In this document: in pieces, positions 1-6,282 of the stretch
Layout: every line of letters begins with the position of its first letter
Numbering within the stretch: the stretch's first letter is position 1
Assembly: GCA_964354225.1 (NCBI GenBank)
Contig: CAYGZC010000215.1
Coordinates: 1-8,368, forward strand
Reading direction: 5' to 3'
Source of the DNA: CAYGZC01 sp964354225
Lineage (GTDB): Bacteria > Bacteroidota > Ignavibacteria > UBA10030 > SZUA-254
DNA: 8,368 nucleotides
Made by a program: the position numbers and the translations under genes
Notes under the pieces: model-generated
The model's database searches: none
Told to the model about the DNA's origin: nothing
Seen by the model: the letters and a program-made list of their open reading frames with translations, nothing else

Positions 1-138
1 TTCTTCCTGAATGATCATCATATCTGCCTGGAAGTTGACACATACAGAATCTTCAAGTTTAGATGTTGGCGATTTGTCGTTGGAGCATGAAACAAGGATA
101 AAAATCACCAAAAAATATAATAACCACTGTATTCGCAT
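1..138 (-). CDS. Lipoprotein of unknown function, N-terminal part only
   Basis: On the minus strand an ATG at 138-136 opens a frame that runs off the left edge with 46 codons and no stop. The first residues (MRIQ) are followed by a strongly hydrophobic stretch (WLLYFLVIFIL) and then LVSC at residues 15-18, a good lipobox; Cys18 would be acylated after signal peptidase II cleavage. Cys18 is followed by Ser-Asn, not Asp, so there is no inner-membrane retention signal by the E. coli rule. The mature part begins SNDKSPTSKLEDSV and is too short for family assignment. The ATG lacks a strong ribosome binding site. It diverges from efp and shares the intergenic region with it. The lipoprotein call rests only on the signal sequence; the function cannot be told from 46 residues. 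Confidence 0.72.
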   Translation of the reverse strand, partial: MRIQWLLYFLVIFILVSCSNDKSPTSKLEDSVCVNFQADMMIIQEE

Positions 139-159
139 AGGTTTCTTTGGTTTTGTTTA

Positions 160-188
160 ATTGTAAGAATATATCACACTAAATGCAA
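160..188 (-). promoter_or_regulatory. Candidate promoter for the left-edge lipoprotein gene
   Basis: Read on the minus strand, TTGCAT (188-183) and TACAAT (165-160) are separated by 17 bp. The -10 matches TATAAT at five of six bases; the -35 keeps only the TTG. The predicted start near 153 would leave a leader of about 14 nt before the ATG at 138. The -35 box lies only 3 bp from the -35 of the rightward efp promoter. This is a consensus match only, in AT-rich DNA, and if the organism uses a Bacteroidetes-type sigma factor the real promoter may lie elsewhere. Confidence 0.3.
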
Positions 189-191
189 TCC

Positions 192-220
192 TTGACTTTC
201 AGTGCTCTTCTTTGTATTTT
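192..220 (+). promoter_or_regulatory. Candidate sigma70-like promoter for efp and downstream genes
   Basis: TTGACT (192-197, five of six matches to TTGACA) and TATTTT (215-220, four of six matches to TATAAT) have the ideal 17-bp spacing. Transcription would start near 227, giving a leader of about 47 nt to the efp ATG. This is the best promoter candidate in the window and sits in the only divergent intergenic region, so it would be expected to drive the efp-accB-accC-gcvH run. Confidence 0.5.
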
Positions 221-236
221 GATTATCCAATAATCA
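220..236. repeat. Inverted repeat at the predicted efp transcription start
   Basis: TGATTAT (220-226) and ATAATCA (230-236) are perfect 7-bp inverted arms around CCA. The element begins at the last base of the candidate -10 box and covers the predicted start site, a usual place for a repressor operator. It could equally be a weak AU-rich hairpin at the 5' end of the mRNA, or chance in AT-rich DNA. The structure is seen directly; the regulatory role is a guess. Confidence 0.35.
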
Positions 237-273
237 GAATAATCTACATTTTTGTTAAATCCATTGGAGTTTT

Positions 274-837
274 ATGGCAACAACATCAGATTTTCGTTCG
301 GGCATGACTATTCGCATGGACGGGGAATTATGGACAATCGTCGAATTTCAACATGTGAATCCGGGGAATTGGCGTGCATTTGTTCGAACAAAGTTAAAGA
401 GTTTAAAATCAGGAAAAGTGGTTGAGATACGCTTCCGTGCAGGGGAAGCAATCGACGTGGTTCGGATTGAAGCGAAAGAATTTCAATATCTCTATCACGA
501 TGGATCAGGCTATGTGTTTATGGATAAAGAAACATACGACCAGATTAACGTTGAAGAAAGCCATATCGGTGAAGGTGCGCACTTTTTAAAAGAAAGTGAG
601 AGCGTGAAAATCATGTTCAATGGAAATGAAATCATATCGGTAGAAATGCCAATTACGGTGGAGTTGAAAGTTATCGAAACACCTCCGGGGGTTCGGGGTG
701 ATACTGCAACCGGTGCTCAAAAACCGGCAAAGGTTGAGACAGGTACGATGGTGAATGTCCCACTTTTTATAAATGAAGGTGATAAAATTAAAGTTGATAC
801 CCGCACTGGAGATTATCTTGAACGAGTTAAATCATAA
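274..837 (+). CDS. efp: Translation elongation factor P
   Basis: EF-P binds the ribosome between the P and E sites and speeds peptide bond formation at polyproline stretches. At 187 aa the protein has the full family length. It has the KOW-like N-terminal domain (about 1-65), the middle OB domain with YLYHDG at 72-77, and the C-terminal OB domain with PPGVRGDTA at 137-145 and the signature IKVDTRTGDYLERV at 172-185. The ATG has GGAG at 266-269, four bases upstream. The tip of the domain I loop, PGNWRAF (30-36), has Asn32 where E. coli has the beta-lysylated Lys34 and other groups a rhamnosylated Arg. The known Lys or Arg modifications therefore cannot act at this position. It is the first gene of the probable efp-accB-accC-gcvH operon. 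The identification is secure. Confidence 0.97.
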   Translation: MATTSDFRSGMTIRMDGELWTIVEFQHVNPGNWRAFVRTKLKSLKSGKVVEIRFRAGEAIDVVRIEAKEFQYLYHDGSGYVFMDKETYDQINVEESHIGEGAHFLKESESVKIMFNGNEIISVEMPITVELKVIETPPGVRGDTATGAQKPAKVETGTMVNVPLFINEGDKIKVDTRTGDYLERVKS

Positions 838-839
838 TT

Positions 840-854
840 ATGTAGCTCCTACAT
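840..854 (+). repeat. Short perfect hairpin between efp and accB
   Basis: ATGTAG (840-845), loop CTC and CTACAT (849-854) form a perfect 6-bp stem two bases after the efp stop codon. No T-tract follows, and accB begins 22 bases later with its ribosome binding site intact, so it is not a convincing intrinsic terminator. Its 6-bp stem with a 3-nt loop matches the geometry of two hairpins in the 7038-7187 spacer. On the minus strand it reads GGATGTAGGAGCTACAT, which shares GGATGT with one of them. Confidence 0.4.
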
Positions 855-875
855 CCACCAATTAAAGGAGAGACT

Positions 876-1352
876 ATGGATCTTGCGTATCTAAAAAAAT
901 TAATAAAAATTGTTGAGCAAAGTAAAGTCGATGAGCTAGAGATAGAGGAGGAAGGATTAAAAGTGCGGGTTGCGAAGAATCCGCATCAATCTGTAATGCC
1001 TGTTCTTATGGCTCCATCGGTGTCGTATCCAACGGCTTCGGTGCTAGCTCCGGCTCCAGACAAAGCTGAAGCCGCACCAACACCCGAACTTGTTGCTAAA
1101 CCAGCAGTAAAATTCCATGAGGTTAAATCACCTATTGTTGGCACATTCTATAGGGCGCCTGCACCTGATGCGGATTCATACGTCGAGGTAGGTGCGGTCG
1201 TTCAACCGAAGCAGGTTCTCTGTATCATTGAAGCAATGAAGCTTATGAATGAAATAGAGTGTGATGTATCGGGTCGTATCGTAAAGATATTAGTCGAGAA
1301 TGCACAACCGGTTGAATACAACCAGACTCTGTTTCTCATTGAGTCACTATAA
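876..1352 (+). CDS. accB: Acetyl-CoA carboxylase biotin carboxyl carrier protein (BCCP)
   Basis: AccB carries the biotin that swings between biotin carboxylase (AccC) and the carboxyltransferase (AccA/AccD) in the first committed step of fatty acid synthesis, in the cytoplasm. At 158 aa it has the usual length. An N-terminal helical segment (about 1-35, MDLAYLKKLIKIVEQS) is followed by an Ala/Pro-rich linker (about 40-78) and a C-terminal biotinyl domain (about 80-158). The domain has the thumb-type sequence SPIVGTFYRAPAP (85-97) and the biotinylation site EAMKLMNEIE with Lys122 (codon 1239-1241). A strong ribosome binding site, AAAGGAGAG (864-872), supports the ATG. It lies 38 bp after efp and 57 bp before accC, the common efp-accB-accC order. 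The identification is secure. Confidence 0.96.
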   Translation: MDLAYLKKLIKIVEQSKVDELEIEEEGLKVRVAKNPHQSVMPVLMAPSVSYPTASVLAPAPDKAEAAPTPELVAKPAVKFHEVKSPIVGTFYRAPAPDADSYVEVGAVVQPKQVLCIIEAMKLMNEIECDVSGRIVKILVENAQPVEYNQTLFLIESL

Positions 1353-1392
1353 ATGATCAGATTGCACAATCGTTCTTTCCAAAACTCAATGA
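1336..1392 (+). promoter_or_regulatory. Inverted repeat spanning the accB-accC junction
   Basis: TCATTGAGT (1336-1344), inside the last accB codons, is the exact reverse complement of ACTCAATGA (1384-1392) in the spacer. Between them GATTG (1360-1364) and CAATC (1367-1371) can form a smaller hairpin. A transcript could fold into a 9-bp outer stem with an inner stem-loop, ending 17 nt before the GTG start of accC, which has no clear Shine-Dalgarno site. AATGATCA also occurs twice, at 1352-1359 and 1388-1395. Control of accC translation is an inference; the pairing is seen directly. Confidence 0.4.
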
Positions 1393-1409
1393 TCAAATAA
1401 AAGAATAGA

Positions 1410-2750
1410 GTGTTTAAAAAAGTTTTAATAGCAAATAGGGGGGAGATTGCACTCAGAGTCATGCGAGTGTGTCGAGAGCTTGGACTCAGAACAGTAGCTG
1501 TATATTCTGAAGCTGATCGGGATTCGTTGCATGTTCGATTCGCTGACGAAGCGGTGTGCATAGGTCCACCCCCAAGCCGAGATAGTTATCTTCATATCCC
1601 TCGAATCATCTCTGCGGCTGAGATCACAAACGCAGATGCAATTCATCCCGGTTATGGTTTCTTAGCTGAGAATGCTCAGTTCTCCGAAATCTGTCAATCG
1701 CAAGGAGTAAAATTTATTGGACCTTCCCCCGAAGCTATTATAGCTATGGGAGATAAAGCGTTGGCGAAAGATACAATGCGAAAGGCAGGTGTTCCCGTTG
1801 TTCCCGGAAGCGATGGTATCGTGAAGGGCGTGAACCAGGGATTAGAGGTTGCAAAATCAATCGGTTTCCCAGTGATGATTAAAGCAACTGCCGGTGGAGG
1901 AGGGAAAGGAATGCGGATCGTTCTTGAAGAAGCTGAGTTTGAAAAATCATTCCAGATGGCAAGCAATGAAGCCGGTGCTGCCTTTGGCAATCCAGATATG
2001 TACATTGAAAAGTTTGTCGAACAGCCACGCCACATTGAAATCCAGGTATTCGGAGATGGGAAGGGTAATGCTATTCATTTAAATGAGCGTGATTGTTCAA
2101 TCCAACGTAGGCATCAGAAATTGATCGAAGAATCCCCCTCTCCGATAGTGGACCACAAAATGCGTGAAGCAATGGGTGCTGCTGCAATCAAAGGTGCTAA
2201 AGGAGTGAAATACGAAGGTGCCGGGACTATTGAATTTATCGTTGACAAGGATAGAAATTTCTATTTCATGGAGATGAATACACGTATTCAAGTGGAGCAT
2301 CCCGTCACCGAGCAGGTAACCGGTTATGATTTAATCAAGATGCAAATCGAGATTGCTGCAGGTGCAAAGTTGAAGAAGAAGGAATTCAAGCCGAGAGGTC
2401 ATGCAATCGAATGTCGTATCAATGCTGAAGATCCTGAACATGATTTCCGACCGTCTCCTGGTCTGATCACCGGCTTTCATTTACCCGGCGGTTTTGGTGT
2501 CAGGGTCGATACGCATTGTTATGCTGGATATAAGGTGCCACCCTTCTACGATTCATTAATTGCTAAGCTCATTGTGTTCGCTCCGACACGAGAGGAAGCA
2601 ATTAAAAAAATGGCTGGCGCACTCGAAGAATTTACTATCGAAGGTATACACACCACTATACCATTTCATCGAAAGGTAATGCAAAACGATGTTTTCAAAA
2701 GTGGAATATTCGATACAAGTTTTATTGATAAACATTATAACAACAAATAA
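1410..2750 (+). CDS. accC: Acetyl-CoA carboxylase biotin carboxylase subunit
   Basis: AccC carboxylates the biotin on AccB using ATP and bicarbonate. The 446-aa length is standard. The order is an N-terminal pre-ATP-grasp domain (MFKKVLIANRGEIALRV at the start), the ATP-grasp domain with Lys116, Lys158 and the glycine-rich loop GGGGKG (162-167), metal and active-site residues around EMNTRIQVEHP (288-298; Glu288, Asn290, Arg292, Glu296), and the C-terminal domain (ECRINAEDP, 334-342; RPSPG, 347-351). No key residue is missing. The start is GTG: an in-frame TAA at 1398-1400 and the family's conserved N-terminus leave no other choice. There is no good ribosome binding site, which suggests coupling to accB. 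No carboxyltransferase domain is fused, so this is the stand-alone subunit; a propionyl-CoA-type partner cannot be excluded. Confidence 0.95.
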   Translation: MFKKVLIANRGEIALRVMRVCRELGLRTVAVYSEADRDSLHVRFADEAVCIGPPPSRDSYLHIPRIISAAEITNADAIHPGYGFLAENAQFSEICQSQGVKFIGPSPEAIIAMGDKALAKDTMRKAGVPVVPGSDGIVKGVNQGLEVAKSIGFPVMIKATAGGGGKGMRIVLEEAEFEKSFQMASNEAGAAFGNPDMYIEKFVEQPRHIEIQVFGDGKGNAIHLNERDCSIQRRHQKLIEESPSPIVDHKMREAMGAAAIKGAKGVKYEGAGTIEFIVDKDRNFYFMEMNTRIQVEHPVTEQVTGYDLIKMQIEIAAGAKLKKKEFKPRGHAIECRINAEDPEHDFRPSPGLITGFHLPGGFGVRVDTHCYAGYKVPPFYDSLIAKLIVFAPTREEAIKKMAGALEEFTIEGIHTTIPFHRKVMQNDVFKSGIFDTSFIDKHYNNK

Positions 2751-2762
2751 TCTATAAGCATT

Positions 2763-2770
2763 AAGGTGAT
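2763..2770 (+). promoter_or_regulatory. Ribosome binding site that sets the gcvH start
   Basis: AAGGTGAT ends four bases before the ATG at 2775. A GTG at 2766 in the same frame would add three residues (M-I-I), but it lies within this site and has no site of its own. ATG 2775 also gives the family-like N-terminus MTFPENLKYTKEHEW, so it is preferred. Confidence 0.6.
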
Positions 2771-2774
2771 TATT

Positions 2775-3155
2775 ATGACTTTTCCAGAAAATCTCAAATA
2801 CACAAAAGAACATGAATGGATTCGCTTAGAAGGCGATATCGGCATAGTTGGAATAACCGATTATGCCCAAGGTGAACTTGGTGACGTTGTTTTCGTTGAA
2901 CTTCCGGTTCAAGGGAAGCAGGTCAAACAAGGTGAAAGCTTCGGAACAATTGAAGCTGTAAAAGCTGTCTCCGATCTTTTTGCACCAGTTTCCGGTGAAG
3001 TCATTGAAACAAATACCGAGCTTGAGAAAGCACCGGAACTAATCAACAAAGAACCTTACGCCAAAGGCTGGATAATCAAGCTGAAGATTCAAAGTAAGAG
3101 CGAGTTAAATAACCTCCTCGATGTGAAGGCGTACCGAGATCTGGTTGGTAAATAG
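2775..3155 (+). CDS. gcvH: Glycine cleavage system H protein (lipoyl carrier)
   Basis: GcvH carries the aminomethyl group left after glycine decarboxylation, on a lipoyl arm, from GcvP to GcvT, and is then reoxidised by the L protein. The 126 aa are full length. The opening KYTKEHEW (8-15), then GITDYAQGELGDVVFVELP (26-44), and the lipoylation motif TIEAVKAVSDL (58-68) with Lys63 (codon 2961-2963) are diagnostic. The tail APVSGEVIETN (70-80) and the later INKEPYAKGWIIK block are typical too. It starts 24 bp after accC and is probably cotranscribed with accBC. gcvP follows after 113 bp. In bacteria with the LipM/LipL route GcvH is also the first acceptor of octanoyl groups; nothing in this window shows which route operates here. 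Confidence 0.96.
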   Translation: MTFPENLKYTKEHEWIRLEGDIGIVGITDYAQGELGDVVFVELPVQGKQVKQGESFGTIEAVKAVSDLFAPVSGEVIETNTELEKAPELINKEPYAKGWIIKLKIQSKSELNNLLDVKAYRDLVGK

Positions 3156-3169
3156 TTCATCGTTCTTAG

Positions 3170-3199
3170 TTGTTGTTTCTTAAACTTTTAGTTTATAAT
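3170..3199 (+). promoter_or_regulatory. Possible internal promoter with inverted repeat before gcvP
   Basis: A perfect TATAAT lies at 3194-3199. The best -35 with acceptable spacing is TTGTTG (3170-3175, 18-bp spacer), which matches only the TTG. Perfect inverted arms TAAACT (3181-3186) and AGTTTA (3190-3195) around TTT occupy the spacer and the first two bases of the -10, as an operator might. A second TATAAT at 3219-3224 has no -35. The 3156-3268 gap is AT-rich and shows no terminator or glycine riboswitch that I can recognise. Low confidence because such hexamers are common in AT-rich DNA. Confidence 0.28.
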
Positions 3200-3268
3200 G
3201 TCCATTATTTCATGGGATTATAATTCAAATCCTAAACATTACATTTCATATCCGTTTTGAATAAAACT

Positions 3269-6154
3269 ATGTCAGTCACACTCTCACAATCTGAATTATT
3301 TTCACAACGTCATATTGGCACTGATCCGAATGAAATCGAATTAATGCTCAAGGAAGTCGGTGCTCGCTCGCTCGATGAGTTTATGAACAGCGTGGTACCT
3401 CAGCAGATTCGGTCACGGCGTTCTCTTACGTTACAGCCACCAGCTACTGAGCGTGAAGCGTTGGAGGAACTAAAAGTAATTGCTTCAAAGAATCATGTCT
3501 ATCGTTCGCTCATCGGTATGGGTTTCAACGATACGATCACACCGGCAGTTATCCAGCGGAATATTTTGGAAAATCCAGGTTGGTACACGCAGTACACTCC
3601 TTATCAAGCTGAGATTGCACAGGGGAGGATGGAAGCGCTTCTCAACTTTCAAACTATGGTTATTGATTTAACCGGACTTCCAATTGCGAACGCTTCGCTT
3701 CTCGATGAATCAACCGCAGCCGCAGAAGCGATGACGATGTTTTTTGGTGTAAAAGGCAGACCTCAGGGCGGAATCTTTTTCATTTCAGACGATTGTCATC
3801 CGCAGAACATTGAGGTAGCACGAACACGGGCGAAACCACTTGGCATTGAAATAGTAGTTGGGAAATGGGATAAATTTGAATTTACAAAAAATGTGTTCGG
3901 TGCACTTCTTCAGTATCCAGCATCTGATGGTGCGGTTTACGATTATAAGACATTATGTGAGAAAGCACACGCTGCCGGTGCATACGTTATAGTTGCGGCT
4001 GATATTCTGAGTTTAACACTATTAATTCCACCCGGCGAATTCGGTGCTGATGTTGCTGTTGGAAACACGCAACGGTTCGGTGTGCCGCTCGGTTACGGCG
4101 GTCCTCATGCCGCATACTTCGCAACAAAGGATGAATTTAAACGTCATATTCCCGGTCGGATCATTGGTGTGTCAGTCGATTCAAGAGGACAGCGCGCTCT
4201 CCGTATGGCGCTGCAAACCCGCGAGCAGCACATCCGCCGTGAGAAAGCAACATCGAACATCTGCACATCGCAAGTCCTTCTTGCAATCATGGCAAGTATG
4301 TATGCCGTGTATCATGGACCCAAAAGAATCAAAGCTATCGCGGAACGAATCCACAATCTTACTAAAGTGTTGGCAAGCGGATTGAAGCAGCTTGGGTATA
4401 AAATTATTCACGATGATTATTTTGATACTCTCCGTTTCACTGTGGATAAAAATTTTAAATCAATCAATGAGCCAATTCTTCAATCCTACAATTTCAACAT
4501 CCGCTGGTTTGATAATTGTTCGTGTGGAATATCGTTGGATGAAGTCTCTTCGTTCCAGGAAATCGAATCCCTTCTAAAAATCTTTACTCTTAAAAAGCCC
4601 GTAATAGTTTCTGTTGAAGATATTGCCTCAAAAGAATCGGGCGGTTACAATGGAAAGTTAAAACGCACTTCATCGTACCTGACTCATCCTGTATTCAACA
4701 AGCATCATTCAGAAACGGAGATGCTGAGGTACATTCGCTCACTCGAAGAGAAGGACCTTTCTCTTACGATGAGTATGATACCTCTTGGCTCTTGTACGAT
4801 GAAGCTAAATGCAACCGCAGAGCTGATGCCTATAACCTGGCGGGAATTTAGTTCGATACATCCATTTGCACCGACTGAACAGGCGAAAGGGTATCATGAA
4901 TTATTCAAGCAGCTTGAAGACATGCTAAAAGAAATTACCGGTTTTGATGCAATTTCCTTTCAGCCAAACTCCGGCGCACAGGGTGAATACACCGGATTGC
5001 TTGTAATTCGTGCTTACCATGAAAGTCGTGGGCAAGGTCATCGGAATGTTTGTTTGATTCCCTCTTCCGCACACGGTACTAATCCGGCGAGTGCGGTGAT
5101 GGCGGGAATGGAAGTCGTTGTTGTGAAGGCGATGAACGACGGCTGCATCGACATCAAAGATTTGGAAGAAAAAGCAAAAACACACAAAGATAAACTTGCC
5201 GCCTTGATGGTAACATATCCTTCGACGCATGGTGTGTTTGAAGAAGGTATCAAAGATATCTGTCGCATTGTGCATGAGAACAGTGGACAGGTTTATATGG
5301 ACGGTGCAAACTTAAATGCACAAGTTGGTTACTGTTATCCTGCTGAACTTGGTGCCGATGTTTGCCATCTCAACTTACATAAAACATTTGCAATTCCTCA
5401 TGGTGGAGGCGGTCCAGGTGTTGGTCCAATCGGTGTTGCAAAACATCTCTTGCCGTTTCTTCCTACTCATCCGGTCGTTTTAATCAACGGTGGAAAAGGA
5501 ATCGGTCCGGTTGCTTCTGCACCGTGGGGTAGTGCTGGCGTACTTGCAATCTCATGGACTTATATCAAGATGATGGGAGCTGATGGCTTGAAACATGCAA
5601 CCGAAATTGCAATCCTGAATGCAAACTATATGGCAAAGCGACTTGAAAAATATTATCCCATTGTATATCAGGGTATGAATGGAAGAGTTGCACACGAGTT
5701 CATAATCGATCTGCGACAAATCAAAGCAAGTGCTGATATTGAAGTAGAAGATGTTGCAAAGCGTTTGATGGATTACGGTTTCCACGCACCAACCACTTCT
5801 TTTCCAGTTCCCGGAACATTAATGATTGAGCCGACTGAGAGTGAATCGAAAGATGAGCTTGATCGATATTGTGATGCTTTAATTTCGATCAGACAAGAAG
5901 TTGCTGAAATTGAATCTGGGAGGGCTGATAAAGTGAATAACATTTTGAAGAATGCCCCACACACAGCAGATGTGGTGGCGAGTGACGAATGGCGTTTTCC
6001 ATATCCACGCGAGAAGGCTGCCTATCCAACCCAGTGGACACGAGAAAGAAAATTCTGGATTCCGGTTGGGCGGGTGAATAATGTTTATGGAGATAGGAAT
6101 CTTGTATGTACGTGCCCACCGATAGAAGCGTACATGGAAAACAACCCCAAATAA
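3269..6154 (+). CDS. gcvP: Glycine dehydrogenase (decarboxylating), glycine cleavage P protein
   Basis: This PLP enzyme decarboxylates glycine and passes the aminomethyl group to lipoyl-GcvH. From ATG 3269 it has 961 aa, the size of the single-chain (alpha-beta fused) form. The N-terminal half has RHIGT near the start, IGMGF (82-86), YTPYQAEIAQGR (109-120) and LLDESTAAAEAM (144-155). The C-terminal half has PLGSCTMK (505-512), STHGVFEE (652-659), the PLP lysine in LHKTFAIPHGGGGPG at Lys705 (codon 5381-5383), and RVNNVYGDRNLVC (935-947). All landmarks are present and the frame is unbroken. A TTG at 3257 would add four residues, but neither start has a Shine-Dalgarno site and ATG is preferred. 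gcvH lies 113 bp upstream; gcvT is not adjacent on either side and must lie elsewhere. No signal peptide; cytoplasmic. Confidence 0.96.
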   Translation: MSVTLSQSELFSQRHIGTDPNEIELMLKEVGARSLDEFMNSVVPQQIRSRRSLTLQPPATEREALEELKVIASKNHVYRSLIGMGFNDTITPAVIQRNILENPGWYTQYTPYQAEIAQGRMEALLNFQTMVIDLTGLPIANASLLDESTAAAEAMTMFFGVKGRPQGGIFFISDDCHPQNIEVARTRAKPLGIEIVVGKWDKFEFTKNVFGALLQYPASDGAVYDYKTLCEKAHAAGAYVIVAADILSLTLLIPPGEFGADVAVGNTQRFGVPLGYGGPHAAYFATKDEFKRHIPGRIIGVSVDSRGQRALRMALQTREQHIRREKATSNICTSQVLLAIMASMYAVYHGPKRIKAIAERIHNLTKVLASGLKQLGYKIIHDDYFDTLRFTVDKNFKSINEPILQSYNFNIRWFDNCSCGISLDEVSSFQEIESLLKIFTLKKPVIVSVEDIASKESGGYNGKLKRTSSYLTHPVFNKHHSETEMLRYIRSLEEKDLSLTMSMIPLGSCTMKLNATAELMPITWREFSSIHPFAPTEQAKGYHELFKQLEDMLKEITGFDAISFQPNSGAQGEYTGLLVIRAYHESRGQGHRNVCLIPSSAHGTNPASAVMAGMEVVVVKAMNDGCIDIKDLEEKAKTHKDKLAALMVTYPSTHGVFEEGIKDICRIVHENSGQVYMDGANLNAQVGYCYPAELGADVCHLNLHKTFAIPHGGGGPGVGPIGVAKHLLPFLPTHPVVLINGGKGIGPVASAPWGSAGVLAISWTYIKMMGADGLKHATEIAILNANYMAKRLEKYYPIVYQGMNGRVAHEFIIDLRQIKASADIEVEDVAKRLMDYGFHAPTTSFPVPGTLMIEPTESESKDELDRYCDALISIRQEVAEIESGRADKVNNILKNAPHTADVVASDEWRFPYPREKAAYPTQWTRERKFWIPVGRVNNVYGDRNLVCTCPPIEAYMENNPK

Positions 6155-6282
6155 TAAATTATCTACTCGAGTTACCGAGATTTCATATTGATACTTTATT
6201 GTTTGATTCGGAAGTTATTCTTAAATTTAGCAAGTGTTTATCAAATTCATTTTAGTTTAAATTTCAAATCTGGAGAAACATT

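Noticed and set aside
2766..2774. GTG 2766 as the start of gcvH
   Set aside because: It falls inside the AAGGTGAT ribosome binding site of ATG 2775 and adds residues not usual for the family.
3257..3268. TTG 3257 as the start of gcvP
   Set aside because: It has no ribosome binding site. The in-frame ATG at 3269 is the commoner start codon and places the PLP lysine at residue 705, close to position 706 of E. coli GcvP.
3156..3268. Glycine riboswitch ahead of gcvP
   Set aside because: The gap is 113 bp of AT-rich DNA without the paired GC-rich aptamer structure and conserved blocks expected of that riboswitch.
4925..5275. Antisense open frames inside gcvP (and similar ones inside accC, the LolA-like gene and the peptidase gene)
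   Set aside because: They lie wholly opposite well-identified genes, lack ribosome binding sites and family-like sequence, and arise from codon patterns of the sense gene.
6166..6179. CTCG-AGTTAC-CGAG as a terminator after gcvP
   Set aside because: The stem is only 4 bp and no T-tract follows; too weak to call.
6155..6282. Promoter ahead of the LolA-like gene
   Set aside because: Several TTGAT- and TTTG-like boxes exist, but none has a partner at proper spacing for either the sigma70 or the Bacteroidetes-type consensus.
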